Source: an uncultured Clostridium sp. (GTDB lineage: Bacteria; Bacillota; Clostridia; Lachnospirales; Lachnospiraceae). From it: a stretch of 64,000 nucleotides of DNA. This document shows, piece by piece, positions 25,707 through 34,443 of the stretch (position 1 is its first letter; each line of letters starts with the position of its first letter). Below the pieces are notes generated by a model. It did not search any database, was not told where the DNA came from, and worked only from the letters and a program-made list of their open reading frames with translations. The position numbers and the translations under genes are program-made. The DNA is taken from assembly GCF_900547735.1 (NCBI RefSeq), contig NZ_URHZ01000013.1:1-64000 (forward strand), in the 5' to 3' direction.

Positions 25707-26016
25707 TACGAGGGGACCTGCAGCTCCTTTCTCATTATCTCAAAGACTCATCAGGATGTATCATCAGATTGTAATAAAATCAGCGATCGACACTCAAGGG
25801 TAAATCCTCCCGTAATTCTCCTCGTAACTATGAAGGTGCTGAACAGTTGCAATCTCTCTCGATTATAACAGAAAGGAAAAGGGAGGAAAAGGCAGTGTGA
25901 AGGAAAAATTATGTTTTTTTTAATGATTTTTTCGTATTCCAGGGGGCCGTACGCCTTGCAAAAAACCACCTGATTCCTGTATACTATCAGCAAAAGGCAA
26001 AAAATCAGGAGGATTT
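25707..26016. other. Intergenic region upstream of the HAD gene
   Basis: Noncoding gap of 310 bases. It holds the HAD gene promoter at its right end. A TATAAT-like box on the minus strand near 25863 may belong to the membrane-protein gene, but no good -35 is visible. Nothing else is recognised. Confidence 0.5.
25956..25985 (+). promoter_or_regulatory. Promoter of the HAD-LacI unit
   Basis: TTGCAA (25956-25961) and TATACT (25980-25985) with an 18-base spacer, about 30 bases before the start codon. Confidence 0.6.
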
Positions 26017-26703
26017 ATGATAAAAGCAGTAATTTTTGACATGGACGGAGTAATAATCGACAGCGAGATGGAATACCTGAAATATATCTATGAGTTTGCC
26101 AGGGAGAAGAACCCGGATATCCGGATCGAGGACTTATACGGTACGGTCGGCACAACGAAGAGGGACTGCTGGATCGTGGTGGAGAAGGCCGTAGCCAATG
26201 GGGAAACATGGGAAGAACTCAGGGAACAGTACCGCGGACGCTGGGATGAGGTGTTTGATCTCGTGGATTACCAGGAGATTTTCCGGCCGGAGATTCTCGG
26301 CGTTATGGACTGGCTTCGGGATAAGGGGCTCAGGCTGGCCGTGGCATCATCCACTAACATTGAACAGGTAACAAAAATACTGACTATGAACCATGTGGCG
26401 GAGCGTTTGGAGCTGATGGTCAGCGGAGGAATGTTTAAAAGGAGCAAACCGGATCCGGAGATTTATTTCTATACGGCTGAAAAGCTGGGAGTAAAACCGG
26501 AAGAATGCCTTGTGATTGAAGACTCCACGGTGGGCATTACCGCGGCTCACAGAGCCGGTATGCATGTGGCCGCTCTGATTGACAGCCGCTTTCATTTTGA
26601 CAGGAGTCTTGCGGAGTTTGAGCTGGAAAGCCTGAAAGATATACCGACACTTATTGAAAAAATATGCGGTAAAAAGGTTGACAAAAGCGTAACTTTACAT
26701 TAA
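26017..26703 (+). CDS. HAD-superfamily phosphatase/phosphomutase (beta-PGM-like)
   Basis: Phosphosugar hydrolase or mutase of the haloacid dehalogenase superfamily, 228 residues. Motif I is FDMDGV (nucleophile Asp8, acid Asp10), motif II is the Ser/Thr of VASSTN, motif III Lys lies in KRSKPDPEIY, and motif IV is IEDSTVGI. The cap is of the beta-phosphoglucomutase type. AGGAGG lies at the expected spacing before the ATG. Its stop codon overlaps the LacI operator at 26694-26715, and the next gene is that LacI regulator, so it is probably part of the same pathway as the ABC/glycyl radical operon at 42-50 kb. The exact substrate is unknown. Confidence 0.85.
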   Translation: MIKAVIFDMDGVIIDSEMEYLKYIYEFAREKNPDIRIEDLYGTVGTTKRDCWIVVEKAVANGETWEELREQYRGRWDEVFDLVDYQEIFRPEILGVMDWLRDKGLRLAVASSTNIEQVTKILTMNHVAERLELMVSGGMFKRSKPDPEIYFYTAEKLGVKPEECLVIEDSTVGITAAHRAGMHVAALIDSRFHFDRSLAEFELESLKDIPTLIEKICGKKVDKSVTLH

Positions 26704-26715
26704 CGTTAATGTAAA
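26694..26715. promoter_or_regulatory. Perfect LacI-type operator upstream of the regulator
   Basis: A 22-base perfect palindrome with core ACATTAACGTTAATGT and central CG, spanning the HAD stop codon and lying 14 bases before the GTG start of the LacI gene. The same core occurs at 42016-42031 in front of the ABC transporter operon. A TTGACA at 26678-26683 may be part of an internal promoter. Confidence 0.85.
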
Positions 26716-26729
26716 AGGGGGGCGACCGT

Positions 26730-27767
26730 GTGAAAAGACCAAAAAGAACCGTGACTTTGAAAGATCTGGCTGAAAAAACCGGATACAGCATCAATACAAT
26801 ATCCAGAGCCCTCCGCGGGAAGGACGATATAGCACAGGAGACAATCCAGAGAATTAAGCAGACGGCCAAGGAAATGGGATATATTAATAATACAATCGCA
26901 TCCTCCCTGCGCCTGGGGTATACCAATACGATTGCCGTGATTCTGGGAGACATCTCCAACCCGCATTTTGCGATCATGACAAAAGAGATTGAGAACCATG
27001 CCAGACAGTTTGGCTACAGTGCATTTCTTCTCAATACAAACGAAAACAGTGAGATGGAGCGGGAGGCAATCAAAACCGCTATCAATAAAAATGTGGACGG
27101 GATTATAATCTGTCCGACCCAGGAAACGGATGACAACGTCAAATTCCTCATGGAATCCGGCGTACCGTTTATCCAGATCGGGCGCCACAGCGAGAAACTG
27201 GATGCCAATTATGTTGTCTGCGACGACGTGCAGGGCGGTTATCTGGCGGCAAAGTACCTGATTGAGAACGGCCACAGCCGGATTTTGTTCCTGAACGGTC
27301 CGTCCTACATATCCAGTGCAAAAGAGAGGTGCAGGGGGTACATCCAGGCCCATGAGGAGGCCGGGATTCCCGTCTGCCGTGACTTGATCCGGGAAGTATC
27401 CGTATCGGAGAGCAATATCCCGGATATTCTGAAACAGATGAAAGAGGACGGCGTGGATTATACCGCGATCTTTGCATTCAGTGACAGCATGGCCTGGGAG
27501 GCCTGGACCTGGCTTGACCAGAACGGCTTAAGCGTGCCGGGAGATTATTCCCTGGTGGGCTTTGACCACATCCAGTCCCGGATGGCGATTCCCTTTCCGC
27601 TTACGACGATAAGCTCGTATAAGGCGAAGATGTCAATCACCGCGGTGGACTGCCTGCGATGCAAAATAAACCCGGACTGCGAGGAAGCCGGGCACTGCGA
27701 CGAAATTTGCCGTCATGTGATTAAGACGGCATTGGTGGAAGGGAAGACGGTAAGGAAAGTTAAGTAA
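26730..27767 (+). CDS. LacI-family transcription regulator
   Basis: Sugar-responsive DNA-binding protein, 345 residues. HTH: VTLKDLAEKTGYSINTISRALRGK at residues 8-31, then the hinge helix region and a sugar-binding domain (TIAVILGDISNPHFAIMTKEIE). The start is GTG with an AAGGGGGG ribosome binding site. A perfect palindrome of LacI type sits just upstream, implying autoregulation, and the same palindrome overlaps the promoter region of the ribose-type ABC/glycyl radical enzyme operon 15 kb downstream. This makes it the likely local controller of that operon. A terminator follows at 27883. Confidence 0.88.
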   Translation: MKRPKRTVTLKDLAEKTGYSINTISRALRGKDDIAQETIQRIKQTAKEMGYINNTIASSLRLGYTNTIAVILGDISNPHFAIMTKEIENHARQFGYSAFLLNTNENSEMEREAIKTAINKNVDGIIICPTQETDDNVKFLMESGVPFIQIGRHSEKLDANYVVCDDVQGGYLAAKYLIENGHSRILFLNGPSYISSAKERCRGYIQAHEEAGIPVCRDLIREVSVSESNIPDILKQMKEDGVDYTAIFAFSDSMAWEAWTWLDQNGLSVPGDYSLVGFDHIQSRMAIPFPLTTISSYKAKMSITAVDCLRCKINPDCEEAGHCDEICRHVIKTALVEGKTVRKVK

Positions 27768-27882
27768 CTGACAGGCAGCAAAATGAATTATATACGGAAT
27801 CCGTCTGCTGACATAAAAGTGGAATAGCTTCAATTTATGAAGCTTTCAGATACTGATATACGAATCAGAGGATGGTACTGTT

Positions 27883-27916
27883 ACTCCCCGGCTTGTAAGA
27901 GCCGGGGAGTTTTTTG
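27883..27916 (+). terminator. Terminator after the LacI gene
   Basis: A perfect 11-base GC-rich stem (27883-27893 with 27900-27910), loop TGTAAG, followed by TTTTTT. Confidence 0.95.
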
Positions 27917-27937
27917 CCGTATGAAATAACTAAATGA

Positions 27938-28360
27938 CTATTTTTGAACATTTTTCTGGATTATATCAAAACATCGTAGTAACACATCGTGTTCTTCATC
28001 CGAAATCCCATCTAATACAAAGTCGTTGGCATCTTCAATTGCTTTTGTAATGCCCTCCTGCAGACTGCTTCCAAGCTCCGTTATATGGATAACAATGATA
28101 CGCAGATCTTCCTGCCGGTATTGCCGCTGGATTAGTTTCTTACCTTCCATGCGTGAAATTAACCCGGTCAGAGTCGAGGGATCCAGATTCAGTTTCTGGG
28201 CGAGTTGCGAAGGAGGCTGCAAATCCTGTTCCCATAAGCAGCTTAACACAGAATACTGTGAAGGGGTAACCCCAAACGGCAACAGAATTTTGCGGAAGTA
28301 TGAAAGAACGGAATTTTGAACGTTCGATAGCTGGAAATTAATACAATCATAAATGCGCAT
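27938..28360 (-). CDS. MarR-family transcription regulator
   Basis: Winged-helix regulator, 140 residues, normal for MarR. The recognition segment reads PSQLAQKLNLDPSTLTGLISRMEGKKLI, followed by a wing region with RQEDLRIIVIHITELG. The ATG at 28360 has a GAAAGG ribosome binding site. It is divergent from the nitroreductase/antiporter/CoA-transferase operon; a near-perfect palindrome at 28554-28567 lies in the shared control region. MarR proteins often sense aromatic or acidic ligands or their CoA thioesters, which would suit the downstream genes. Confidence 0.88.
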   Translation of the reverse strand: MRIYDCINFQLSNVQNSVLSYFRKILLPFGVTPSQYSVLSCLWEQDLQPPSQLAQKLNLDPSTLTGLISRMEGKKLIQRQYRQEDLRIIVIHITELGSSLQEGITKAIEDANDFVLDGISDEEHDVLLRCFDIIQKNVQK

Positions 28361-28513
28361 GTTTTAAGACCTTTCATTTAATAAAAGTTGCTTTATTTGT
28401 CTATCTCTTCCATTTTATAGGGTTTCTATTGACTTGTCATTGTCTAAAAGTAACAAAAAGATTTTCGGCGCTTTGTCGAAAAAGTAGAAAAAAGTGAAAA
28501 TAATATAAATAAA

Positions 28514-28541
28514 TTGACAAAAATCAATAAAAAGATATAAT
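28514..28541 (+). promoter_or_regulatory. Promoter upstream of the nitroreductase operon
   Basis: Consensus TTGACA (28514-28519) and TATAAT (28536-28541) with a 16-base spacer. Confidence 0.85.
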
Positions 28542-28553
28542 GAGTTTAAAAAG

Positions 28554-28567
28554 GTTGATATACCAAC
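28554..28567. promoter_or_regulatory. Candidate MarR operator
   Basis: GTTGATATACCAAC is a 14-base inverted repeat with one mismatched pair, starting 12 bases after the -10 box. This is a position suited to repression by the divergent MarR protein. Confidence 0.55.
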
Positions 28568-28893
28568 TATTTACATGTCAAATATTTATATATCAAATAA
28601 TTTAAAAGATATTTAGATGATATAATAAACTTTTTACAGTATATAGAAGAGGGAAGGTATCAATTAAACGGTCATAAATCAGAGCGGAAATAGAACTTGA
28701 ACCCAGGGTAAATAGAGTTAAAAGGAAATGTGAGCAGGCCCCGGGATATAATTATAAAAATTTTGATAAAAAGGGGGAGATAACGAAGGACAAGCTTGAT
28801 GAGTATTATATGGTTTGATTGAGGAGGGATGCGATAAGAAAAAGCAGTATGTATATGCGGCTGCAGCCAAAAGTTTATAAAGGGGGAGAACGT

Positions 28894-29556
28894 GTGGATG
28901 TAAAAGATGCGATAAACGGAAGAAAGGCAATCCGGGGCTTTTTGGATAAACCGGTTCCCAGGGAAATTCTGCAGGAAGTATTACAGCTTGCAGCCCGTGC
29001 TGTATCTGCAGTCAATGCACAACCCTGGGAGATTGCAGTAATTACCGGGGAAACTTTGAAATTCATCCGGAACGATAATATGGACAGCGTAAATAGCGGG
29101 GGGCCTGAGGACAATCCCTTCCCCGGCGTCTCAGGCATTTATCGTCAGAGAAGTATCCAGGTAGCAAAACAGCTATTTTCAGCTATGGATATTGCAAGAG
29201 ACGACAAGGAAAAAAGGACCTGGTGGGGAAGCAGGGGATACCGTTTTTTCGATGCACCTGTGGGCATTGTGCTTTATATGGACAAGGAACTGGATTCAGA
29301 GTGTTTTCGGTTCGATATGGGCTGCATCGCCCAAAACATTTGTATTGCAGCTATGGAATTTGATCTGGGAACGTGTGTGGCATATCAGCCGATTGAATAC
29401 GAAAGGGGATTGCGAAAGTACTTAAAAATTCCGGATAACAAAAAATTGATTTGCGGTATTGCAATTGGGTATCCGGATTGGGAATTTTCCGCGAACCAGG
29501 TAATCAGTATGAGGGAGTCGGTAGATGACATTGTTAAATGGTATGGATATCACTAA
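28894..29556 (+). CDS. Nitroreductase-family flavoprotein
   Basis: FMN-dependent oxidoreductase of the nitroreductase superfamily, about 220 residues from GTG 28894. The N-terminal motif VKDAINGRKAIRGFLDKPVPREIL corresponds to the family's RRS.R.F....I block, followed by AARAVSAVNAQPWE and a later DMGCIAQNICIAAMEFDLGTC segment that packs at the FMN site. The frame is open to a TTG at 28819; GTG 28894 is preferred because GGGGGAG lies 5 bases upstream and family members start at this point. It heads a plus-strand run with an antiporter, crotonase and two CoA-transferases. The natural substrate is unknown. Confidence 0.82.
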   Translation: MDVKDAINGRKAIRGFLDKPVPREILQEVLQLAARAVSAVNAQPWEIAVITGETLKFIRNDNMDSVNSGGPEDNPFPGVSGIYRQRSIQVAKQLFSAMDIARDDKEKRTWWGSRGYRFFDAPVGIVLYMDKELDSECFRFDMGCIAQNICIAAMEFDLGTCVAYQPIEYERGLRKYLKIPDNKKLICGIAIGYPDWEFSANQVISMRESVDDIVKWYGYH

Positions 29557-29605
29557 AACTTATGGGATGAGAAAGATTCGTACAATGTAAAAAGGAGGAA
29601 GGTAA

Positions 29606-30937
29606 ATGGTAGATATAATCACTAACCCGATTTTCGTTTCTGTTATTGTTATGGTTGTCCTGTGTTTGCTGAAAATGAACGTTTACATATCCATTATTCT
29701 TGCCGGACTTGTCTGTGGACTTATGGGGGGACTGAATTACCTGGATACGATAAAGCTTTTTATGAGCGGTATGGGCGGTAATGTAACATCAATGTTCAGC
29801 CGCCTGCTCCTTGGAATTCTTGCCGTTACACTGACCCTTTCCGGAGTTGGCGATGTGCTGGGGCCGCGAATTACTAAAGTAATGGGTAAAAAATCCTGGT
29901 TGCTCATGCTCGGTATGCTGGTTGCGGCTGCCTGCTGTGAGACCATTATTACACTTGGCGCAGTATTTACGACCATTTTAATTCCGCCGCTTCTTCCCGC
30001 ATTTAACAGATTTAATATTGACCGAAGAAAGGTCTGTACAATTATCATGTGCGGCCTGCAGATTGGTTATGTCTGTATCCCGTTGGGATATGGCAACCAG
30101 TTCATGGATATCGTTGCTGGTGAAATGTTAAACAATGGTGTTACCGATGTGACAATCGGCACGGTTGCAAGTGCAAATATTCCCATTATTTTTGCCATGC
30201 TGATCGCCGCAGGACTTGTTATGGTAATATACCGTAAACCGCGTGAGTATACACCAGTGCCCGGCGTTACGGCGCCAAAGGAAGGCGAGATTGAAGCCAG
30301 CGAAAATGAGATGCCGAAAATTGAAAGAAAGCATATTCTTGCACTGACAGCAGCGCTCTCCTCCGTAGTGTTCCAGGTAATAACCGGTTCTCTGCAGATC
30401 GGAGCCATGGTAGCAGTATTTTTGTTATTGGTTTTCCGCGTTATTAAATGGAAAGATTTTGACGACGTAGCTACTCAGGGTATGATGAGAATGGCCTATG
30501 TAACATTTGTTCTGATGGCCGGGTGCGGCTATGCAACCGTCAGTAAAGAGGTGGGAGATGTGTTAGGGCTGGTTAATGCTACGGTCTCCCTTCTAGGTGG
30601 AAGCAAGCTAATCGGCTCGTTTGTTATGCTTCTGCTCGGCCTGGTAGTTACTATGGGAATCGGTTCATCCTGGGGCACCGTTCCGATTGTTGCGGTTATC
30701 ATGGTCCCCATGGGCCTTAAAATGGGCTTTAGTATTCCTGCAATTATTATGCTGATCTCGGCAGCGGCGGCACTCGGTGATTCCGGATCACCTGCATCGG
30801 ATCAGACGCTTTTGCCTACGGCCGCATTTAATATGGACGGTCAGCACGACCATATTTGGGACACCTGCGTTCCGTCCTTTATCTGCATAAACGTACCGCT
30901 TTTGGTTGTCTGCTCTATTGTATCCTGTTTTATGTAA
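29606..30937 (+). CDS. NhaC/YuiF-type ion-coupled antiporter or carboxylate transporter
   Basis: Membrane transporter of the sodium/proton antiporter (NhaC-like) superfamily, 443 residues and hydrophobic throughout. Motifs include GIGSSWGTVPIVAVIMVP and ALGDSGSPASDQTLLPTAAFNMDG, the latter resembling the GD..SP.SD block of NhaC. A charged cytoplasmic loop lies near residues 208-240. Ribosome binding site AAAGGAGGAAGG precedes the ATG. Its place between a nitroreductase and CoA-metabolism genes suggests organic-acid or product exchange rather than simple sodium extrusion, but this is inference. Confidence 0.75.
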   Translation: MVDIITNPIFVSVIVMVVLCLLKMNVYISIILAGLVCGLMGGLNYLDTIKLFMSGMGGNVTSMFSRLLLGILAVTLTLSGVGDVLGPRITKVMGKKSWLLMLGMLVAAACCETIITLGAVFTTILIPPLLPAFNRFNIDRRKVCTIIMCGLQIGYVCIPLGYGNQFMDIVAGEMLNNGVTDVTIGTVASANIPIIFAMLIAAGLVMVIYRKPREYTPVPGVTAPKEGEIEASENEMPKIERKHILALTAALSSVVFQVITGSLQIGAMVAVFLLLVFRVIKWKDFDDVATQGMMRMAYVTFVLMAGCGYATVSKEVGDVLGLVNATVSLLGGSKLIGSFVMLLLGLVVTMGIGSSWGTVPIVAVIMVPMGLKMGFSIPAIIMLISAAAALGDSGSPASDQTLLPTAAFNMDGQHDHIWDTCVPSFICINVPLLVVCSIVSCFM

Positions 30938-30993
30938 AGGTAATTACAGCATAATACCACTCAGTTTGGCTCTTACGAAAGGAGATATCTAAT

Positions 30994-31839
30994 ATGTATC
31001 AATACAAGGAATATCAGCATTTATCCATAACAAAAAAGGGGAGTGTTGCAAAACTGATGCTTAACCGTCCGAAGGTACGAAATGCAATAAGCGATGTAAC
31101 ACTGGAAGAGCTTGACAGTGCCTTTAAGGAAATAGAACTGGATGATGATGTAAAGGTTGTTATATTTGGCGGAGAAGGAGCAGCGTTTTGTTCGGGTGTG
31201 GATCTCTTTGCACATGCATCGGAAATTAAAAACCATGTTCCTACGGAATGGCTTGTCCACTTTAACCGGTTTCTGAGAGTCAGCAAGACGATGTTCCACC
31301 TAAAGAAAATGCTGATCTGCGCGGTGCACGGCGCGGCCTTCGGATTCGGTTTTGATTTGGCCCTTGTCGGCGATTTTACTATAATGGCGGAAGGAACCGC
31401 TTTAGGACTCACGGAAAATGACCGCCTCTCCGCAGATATGATGATGCTGCTTCCGTATCTGACGGGAATGAAAAATGCAAAACGCTTGATGTTCATGTAT
31501 GAAAAGCTGACGTCACAGGATGCTCTTGAGATGGGCCTCATCAATAAGGTTGTTCCGGCAGATAAACTTATGGAGGAAGCGGAAGCTTGGGCGGCACGCC
31601 TCGCGGTGGTTCCTTCCATTACGCTGGAACAGAATAAGCGCGCCATTAATTATGCATATGAGCTTGCAGGGCTTGATAAAGCATTTGAGTATAATGTCCA
31701 GACCGGAGCTCATATCGAGCAGAGCGCAGATCCGGCAGCGCGCGCGGAGCGGAATGCTTTTATCCTTGAGAATGGCGTAAGTGCATGGCTGAAGCAGCAT
31801 AATGCGGAGATGGCAAAAAAAGCAGAAGAAGAAAAATAA
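30994..31839 (+). CDS. Enoyl-CoA hydratase/isomerase (crotonase) family protein
   Basis: CoA-thioester enzyme with the crotonase fold, 281 residues. The oxyanion-hole segments are GEGAAFCSGVDL and AVHGAAFGFGFDLALVGDFT. At the position of the first catalytic Glu of enoyl-CoA hydratase (GGGCEL) this protein has Asp (GFGFDL), while the second Glu appears kept in GLTEND. It may therefore be a hydratase with altered chemistry, an isomerase, or another crotonase activity. Good ribosome binding site (AAAGGAG). It lies directly before two class III CoA-transferases, so it probably acts on the CoA ester they form. Confidence 0.85.
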   Translation: MYQYKEYQHLSITKKGSVAKLMLNRPKVRNAISDVTLEELDSAFKEIELDDDVKVVIFGGEGAAFCSGVDLFAHASEIKNHVPTEWLVHFNRFLRVSKTMFHLKKMLICAVHGAAFGFGFDLALVGDFTIMAEGTALGLTENDRLSADMMMLLPYLTGMKNAKRLMFMYEKLTSQDALEMGLINKVVPADKLMEEAEAWAARLAVVPSITLEQNKRAINYAYELAGLDKAFEYNVQTGAHIEQSADPAARAERNAFILENGVSAWLKQHNAEMAKKAEEEK

Positions 31840-31868
31840 CAGAGCCTGTAAATTTTATGAGGTATAAA

Positions 31869-33038
31869 ATGAAAACATTAAGCGGCATAACTGTAATTGA
31901 TTTAACAGAAGCGGTTTCCGGCCCTTATTGTACGATGATGATGGGAGACCTGGGGGCGGATGTTATTAAAGTTGAGAAAATCGGAACAGGCGATACCGTC
32001 CGCACCTCAGCCCCCGTTATCAGGGGAGGGAACCCGGTTTTTACGGCGTATAACCGTAATAAAAAAAGCATAGCGCTTGATCTGAACAGTCCGGATGGAA
32101 TTGAAGTGATAAAAATGCTTTTGCAAAAAGCCGATGTTCTCATCGACAGTTTTAATCCGGGAACAATGGAACGCTTAGGGTTGGACTATGAAGCGTTAAA
32201 GGAGGCATACCCGAGGCTGATATGTGTCTCACTGACAGGTTTCGGAGCGGAGGGTCCGTATAGCGGAAGGCCGGTTTATGAAGGGACAATACAGGCAGAA
32301 AGCGGGATGACCCAATCGCTGATCAATGACAGTCTGGGAACGCCATACTATGTAGGAGGCAATATTGCGGGGTATGCAAGCGCTTATTTCTGCTTAATTG
32401 CAACACTTGCAGCGGTGCATCAGGCAAGGGTAAGCGGATACGGGCAGAAAGTGGAAGCCAATATGTACGGATCCCTTGTTGCAATGTTCAGTCTGCCAAT
32501 CAACGACTATTTATTTAACGGAGTGGAAAGGCCGATAGACGGCAATGCGCCGGAAGGATTTATACGTTCAAAAGACGGATGGCTGCGGGTCTCCTGCGGA
32601 GATCAGCCTATATGGGAACGGGCGGTAAAACTGATGGATGATCCGATTATGAATGAAGCACGTTTTTCAGATCCTGCCGTGCGTGAACAACACAGAGAGC
32701 TGCTCCTTGAAAGAATGGAAATGTGGTCTTTAAAATATACATCCGACGAAGCGGTGAAACTTTTCACCGAGACAGGCATATCCGGAGGGATTGTACGTAC
32801 CATAGATGATTTGAAGAAAGATCCCCACCTTATGGCCAGGCATGGAATCATGGAGGTCGAGGTATCGGGACTTGGCAGGCTCCCCTATTTTGCCAGCCCG
32901 TTTAGAATTGATGGCATGACGGTGGATTATAACAGCGCGCCGTCACTCGGACAGAACACGGATGAAATCCTCTCAGATTATCTTAAACTTAACAGCAGCG
33001 AAATAACGAAAATGAGAGAACGGCACGTTGTAGGATGA
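31869..33038 (+). CDS. Class III CoA-transferase (CaiB/BaiF family), first copy
   Basis: Moves CoA between carboxylic acids by the family III mechanism. The frame opens at ATG 31857, but the ATG at 31869 has a GAGGT ribosome binding site and family starts align to it, giving 389 residues. Family motifs: VIDLTEAVSGPYCTMMMGDLGADVIKVE, NRNKKSIALDL and LTGFGAEGPYSGRP. The residue expected to be the catalytic Asp reads Glu (VYEGTIQAESG, Glu138 from this start), whereas the adjacent paralogue has Asp there. It may be inactive alone, act with the second copy, or use Glu. Together with the crotonase it suggests activation of a hydroxylated or unsaturated acid as CoA ester. Confidence 0.85.
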   Translation: MKTLSGITVIDLTEAVSGPYCTMMMGDLGADVIKVEKIGTGDTVRTSAPVIRGGNPVFTAYNRNKKSIALDLNSPDGIEVIKMLLQKADVLIDSFNPGTMERLGLDYEALKEAYPRLICVSLTGFGAEGPYSGRPVYEGTIQAESGMTQSLINDSLGTPYYVGGNIAGYASAYFCLIATLAAVHQARVSGYGQKVEANMYGSLVAMFSLPINDYLFNGVERPIDGNAPEGFIRSKDGWLRVSCGDQPIWERAVKLMDDPIMNEARFSDPAVREQHRELLLERMEMWSLKYTSDEAVKLFTETGISGGIVRTIDDLKKDPHLMARHGIMEVEVSGLGRLPYFASPFRIDGMTVDYNSAPSLGQNTDEILSDYLKLNSSEITKMRERHVVG

Positions 33039-33055
33039 ACAGGGGGTAAAACAAT

Positions 33056-34252
33056 ATGCAAAAAGCGTTAGAAGGTATGGTAGTGCTTGATTTTACCCGT
33101 TATATCGCAGGACCGTACGCGGCCTATCTTTTAGGCCACCTGGGAGCCAGCGTTATAAAAGTAGAAAAGGCGATTACCGGTGACGATTTCCGGATGTATC
33201 CGCCCTTTTACAACGGCGAGAGTCTTGCATATCCCAGTTACAGCAGTAATAAATACAGCCTGAGTATGGATTTAAGAAATGACAGGGCCAAAGAGATACT
33301 GAAGGAATTGCTCCCTCATGTGGATATTGTTATGCAGAACTTCCGCGCGGGCACAATAGAAAAGATGGGATTTGACTGGGAAACCATACACAGGATCAAC
33401 CCCCGGATTATCATGGCGAACAATTCAGGATTTGGACAGTACGGCCCTTATTCAAAGAGGGTGGCATTCGACAGCATTATTCAAAGTGAATCCGGTCTGA
33501 TTAACTCACTGCTTGAATCCGGAGCGGAACGGCCCTATTATCCCGGAGGCAATAACAGTGATCACATTGGTGCGCTCTGCTTTTGCAGCGCGATTATGGC
33601 GGCAGTCAACGAACGTGACAGGACCGGTGTCGGACAATATCTGGAAGTAGACATGATGAGTTCGGTGACGAATATGTTTTCTGCGGAGTTAAGTCTCTAT
33701 ACAGCGGCAGGAGGCAGGGCAAGAATCAATGATTTGGCTCCCTGCGGTTATTATCATGATAAAGAGGGGAGGTTTGTCCATATTTCCTGTCCGGACCATT
33801 TATGGAAAGTGTTCAGGGAAATTACAAGAATTGACCGCCTGGGTGATGAAAAATTCTCCACCATACAGGGACGTATTGATAATGCCTCGGAAATGAACAG
33901 TCTGATTGACAACTGGACTTCCGCACAGGATGGCTACGATATTGTACAAGCGCTTGAAAAATTGCAAATAGGGGCTGCCGTTGTCAAGGATTATAAGGAT
34001 ATTGTTACGGATCGGCATGCGAAAGCAGTTAATGCTTTTGTAGAGCTGGATGTACCGTATGTAGGCAAGGCGCCTTATCCTTCAGTTCCGTTCAGATTGT
34101 CGGAATCACCAATTGATTATGGGAGGATTTCCAAGATGGGAGAGGACAATTATGAGATTTTGCACCGGTTTCTTGGTATGGATCATGAAACGGTGGACAA
34201 TTTGACCAAGGAAGGCGTGCTTTATCAGGCTGAACACGCGCGCTGGAAATAG
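33056..34252 (+). CDS. Class III CoA-transferase (CaiB/BaiF family), second copy
   Basis: Paralogue of the preceding gene, 398 residues. Motifs: VVLDFTRYIAGPYAAYLLGHLGASVIKVEK, NKYSLSMDL, and VAFDSIIQSESGL with Asp139 in the position of the catalytic nucleophile. Ribosome binding site AGGGGG precedes the ATG. The two copies are clearly diverged and may use different donors or form a heteromer. It ends the plus-strand unit; a bidirectional terminator follows. Confidence 0.88.
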   Translation: MQKALEGMVVLDFTRYIAGPYAAYLLGHLGASVIKVEKAITGDDFRMYPPFYNGESLAYPSYSSNKYSLSMDLRNDRAKEILKELLPHVDIVMQNFRAGTIEKMGFDWETIHRINPRIIMANNSGFGQYGPYSKRVAFDSIIQSESGLINSLLESGAERPYYPGGNNSDHIGALCFCSAIMAAVNERDRTGVGQYLEVDMMSSVTNMFSAELSLYTAAGGRARINDLAPCGYYHDKEGRFVHISCPDHLWKVFREITRIDRLGDEKFSTIQGRIDNASEMNSLIDNWTSAQDGYDIVQALEKLQIGAAVVKDYKDIVTDRHAKAVNAFVELDVPYVGKAPYPSVPFRLSESPIDYGRISKMGEDNYEILHRFLGMDHETVDNLTKEGVLYQAEHARWK

Positions 34253-34344
34253 AACGGAGCCTGGTTCTGTGACGCTTGACTCTCCGGATGCGGACAGAGA
34301 GAGTCGCGGGGAGTTTTATATGGAATTTCAATTTATATAATTAT

Positions 34345-34398
34345 AAAAGGTGCCGATACACGGATGGTTTAACAATTATCAGTGTATCGGCACCTTTT
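34345..34398. terminator. Bidirectional terminator
   Basis: A perfect 17-base inverted repeat (34345-34361 with 34382-34398) with A-run on the left, T-run on the right and a 20-base loop, between the convergent CoA-transferase and SSS symporter genes. Confidence 0.92.
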
Positions 34399-34443
34399 GC
34401 CGTTCTGGGCTATTTTCAGTTTATTGGAGAACTACAGGCCCGA

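Larger units (their letters stand above)
28361..28893. other. Long AT-rich control region of the CoA-transferase operon
   Basis: A gap of about 530 bases with no supported gene. It contains a promoter (28514-28541), a 14-base palindrome (28554-28567), a further AT-rich stretch with TATATATCAAA and TATAAT-like boxes near 28620, and a leader to the nitroreductase start. The frame that precedes the chosen nitroreductase start begins with TTG at 28819. Confidence 0.6.

Noticed and set aside
28819..28893. N-terminal extension of the nitroreductase from a TTG start
   Set aside because: The extension is basic and unrelated to the family fold, while GTG 28894 has a well-spaced ribosome binding site.
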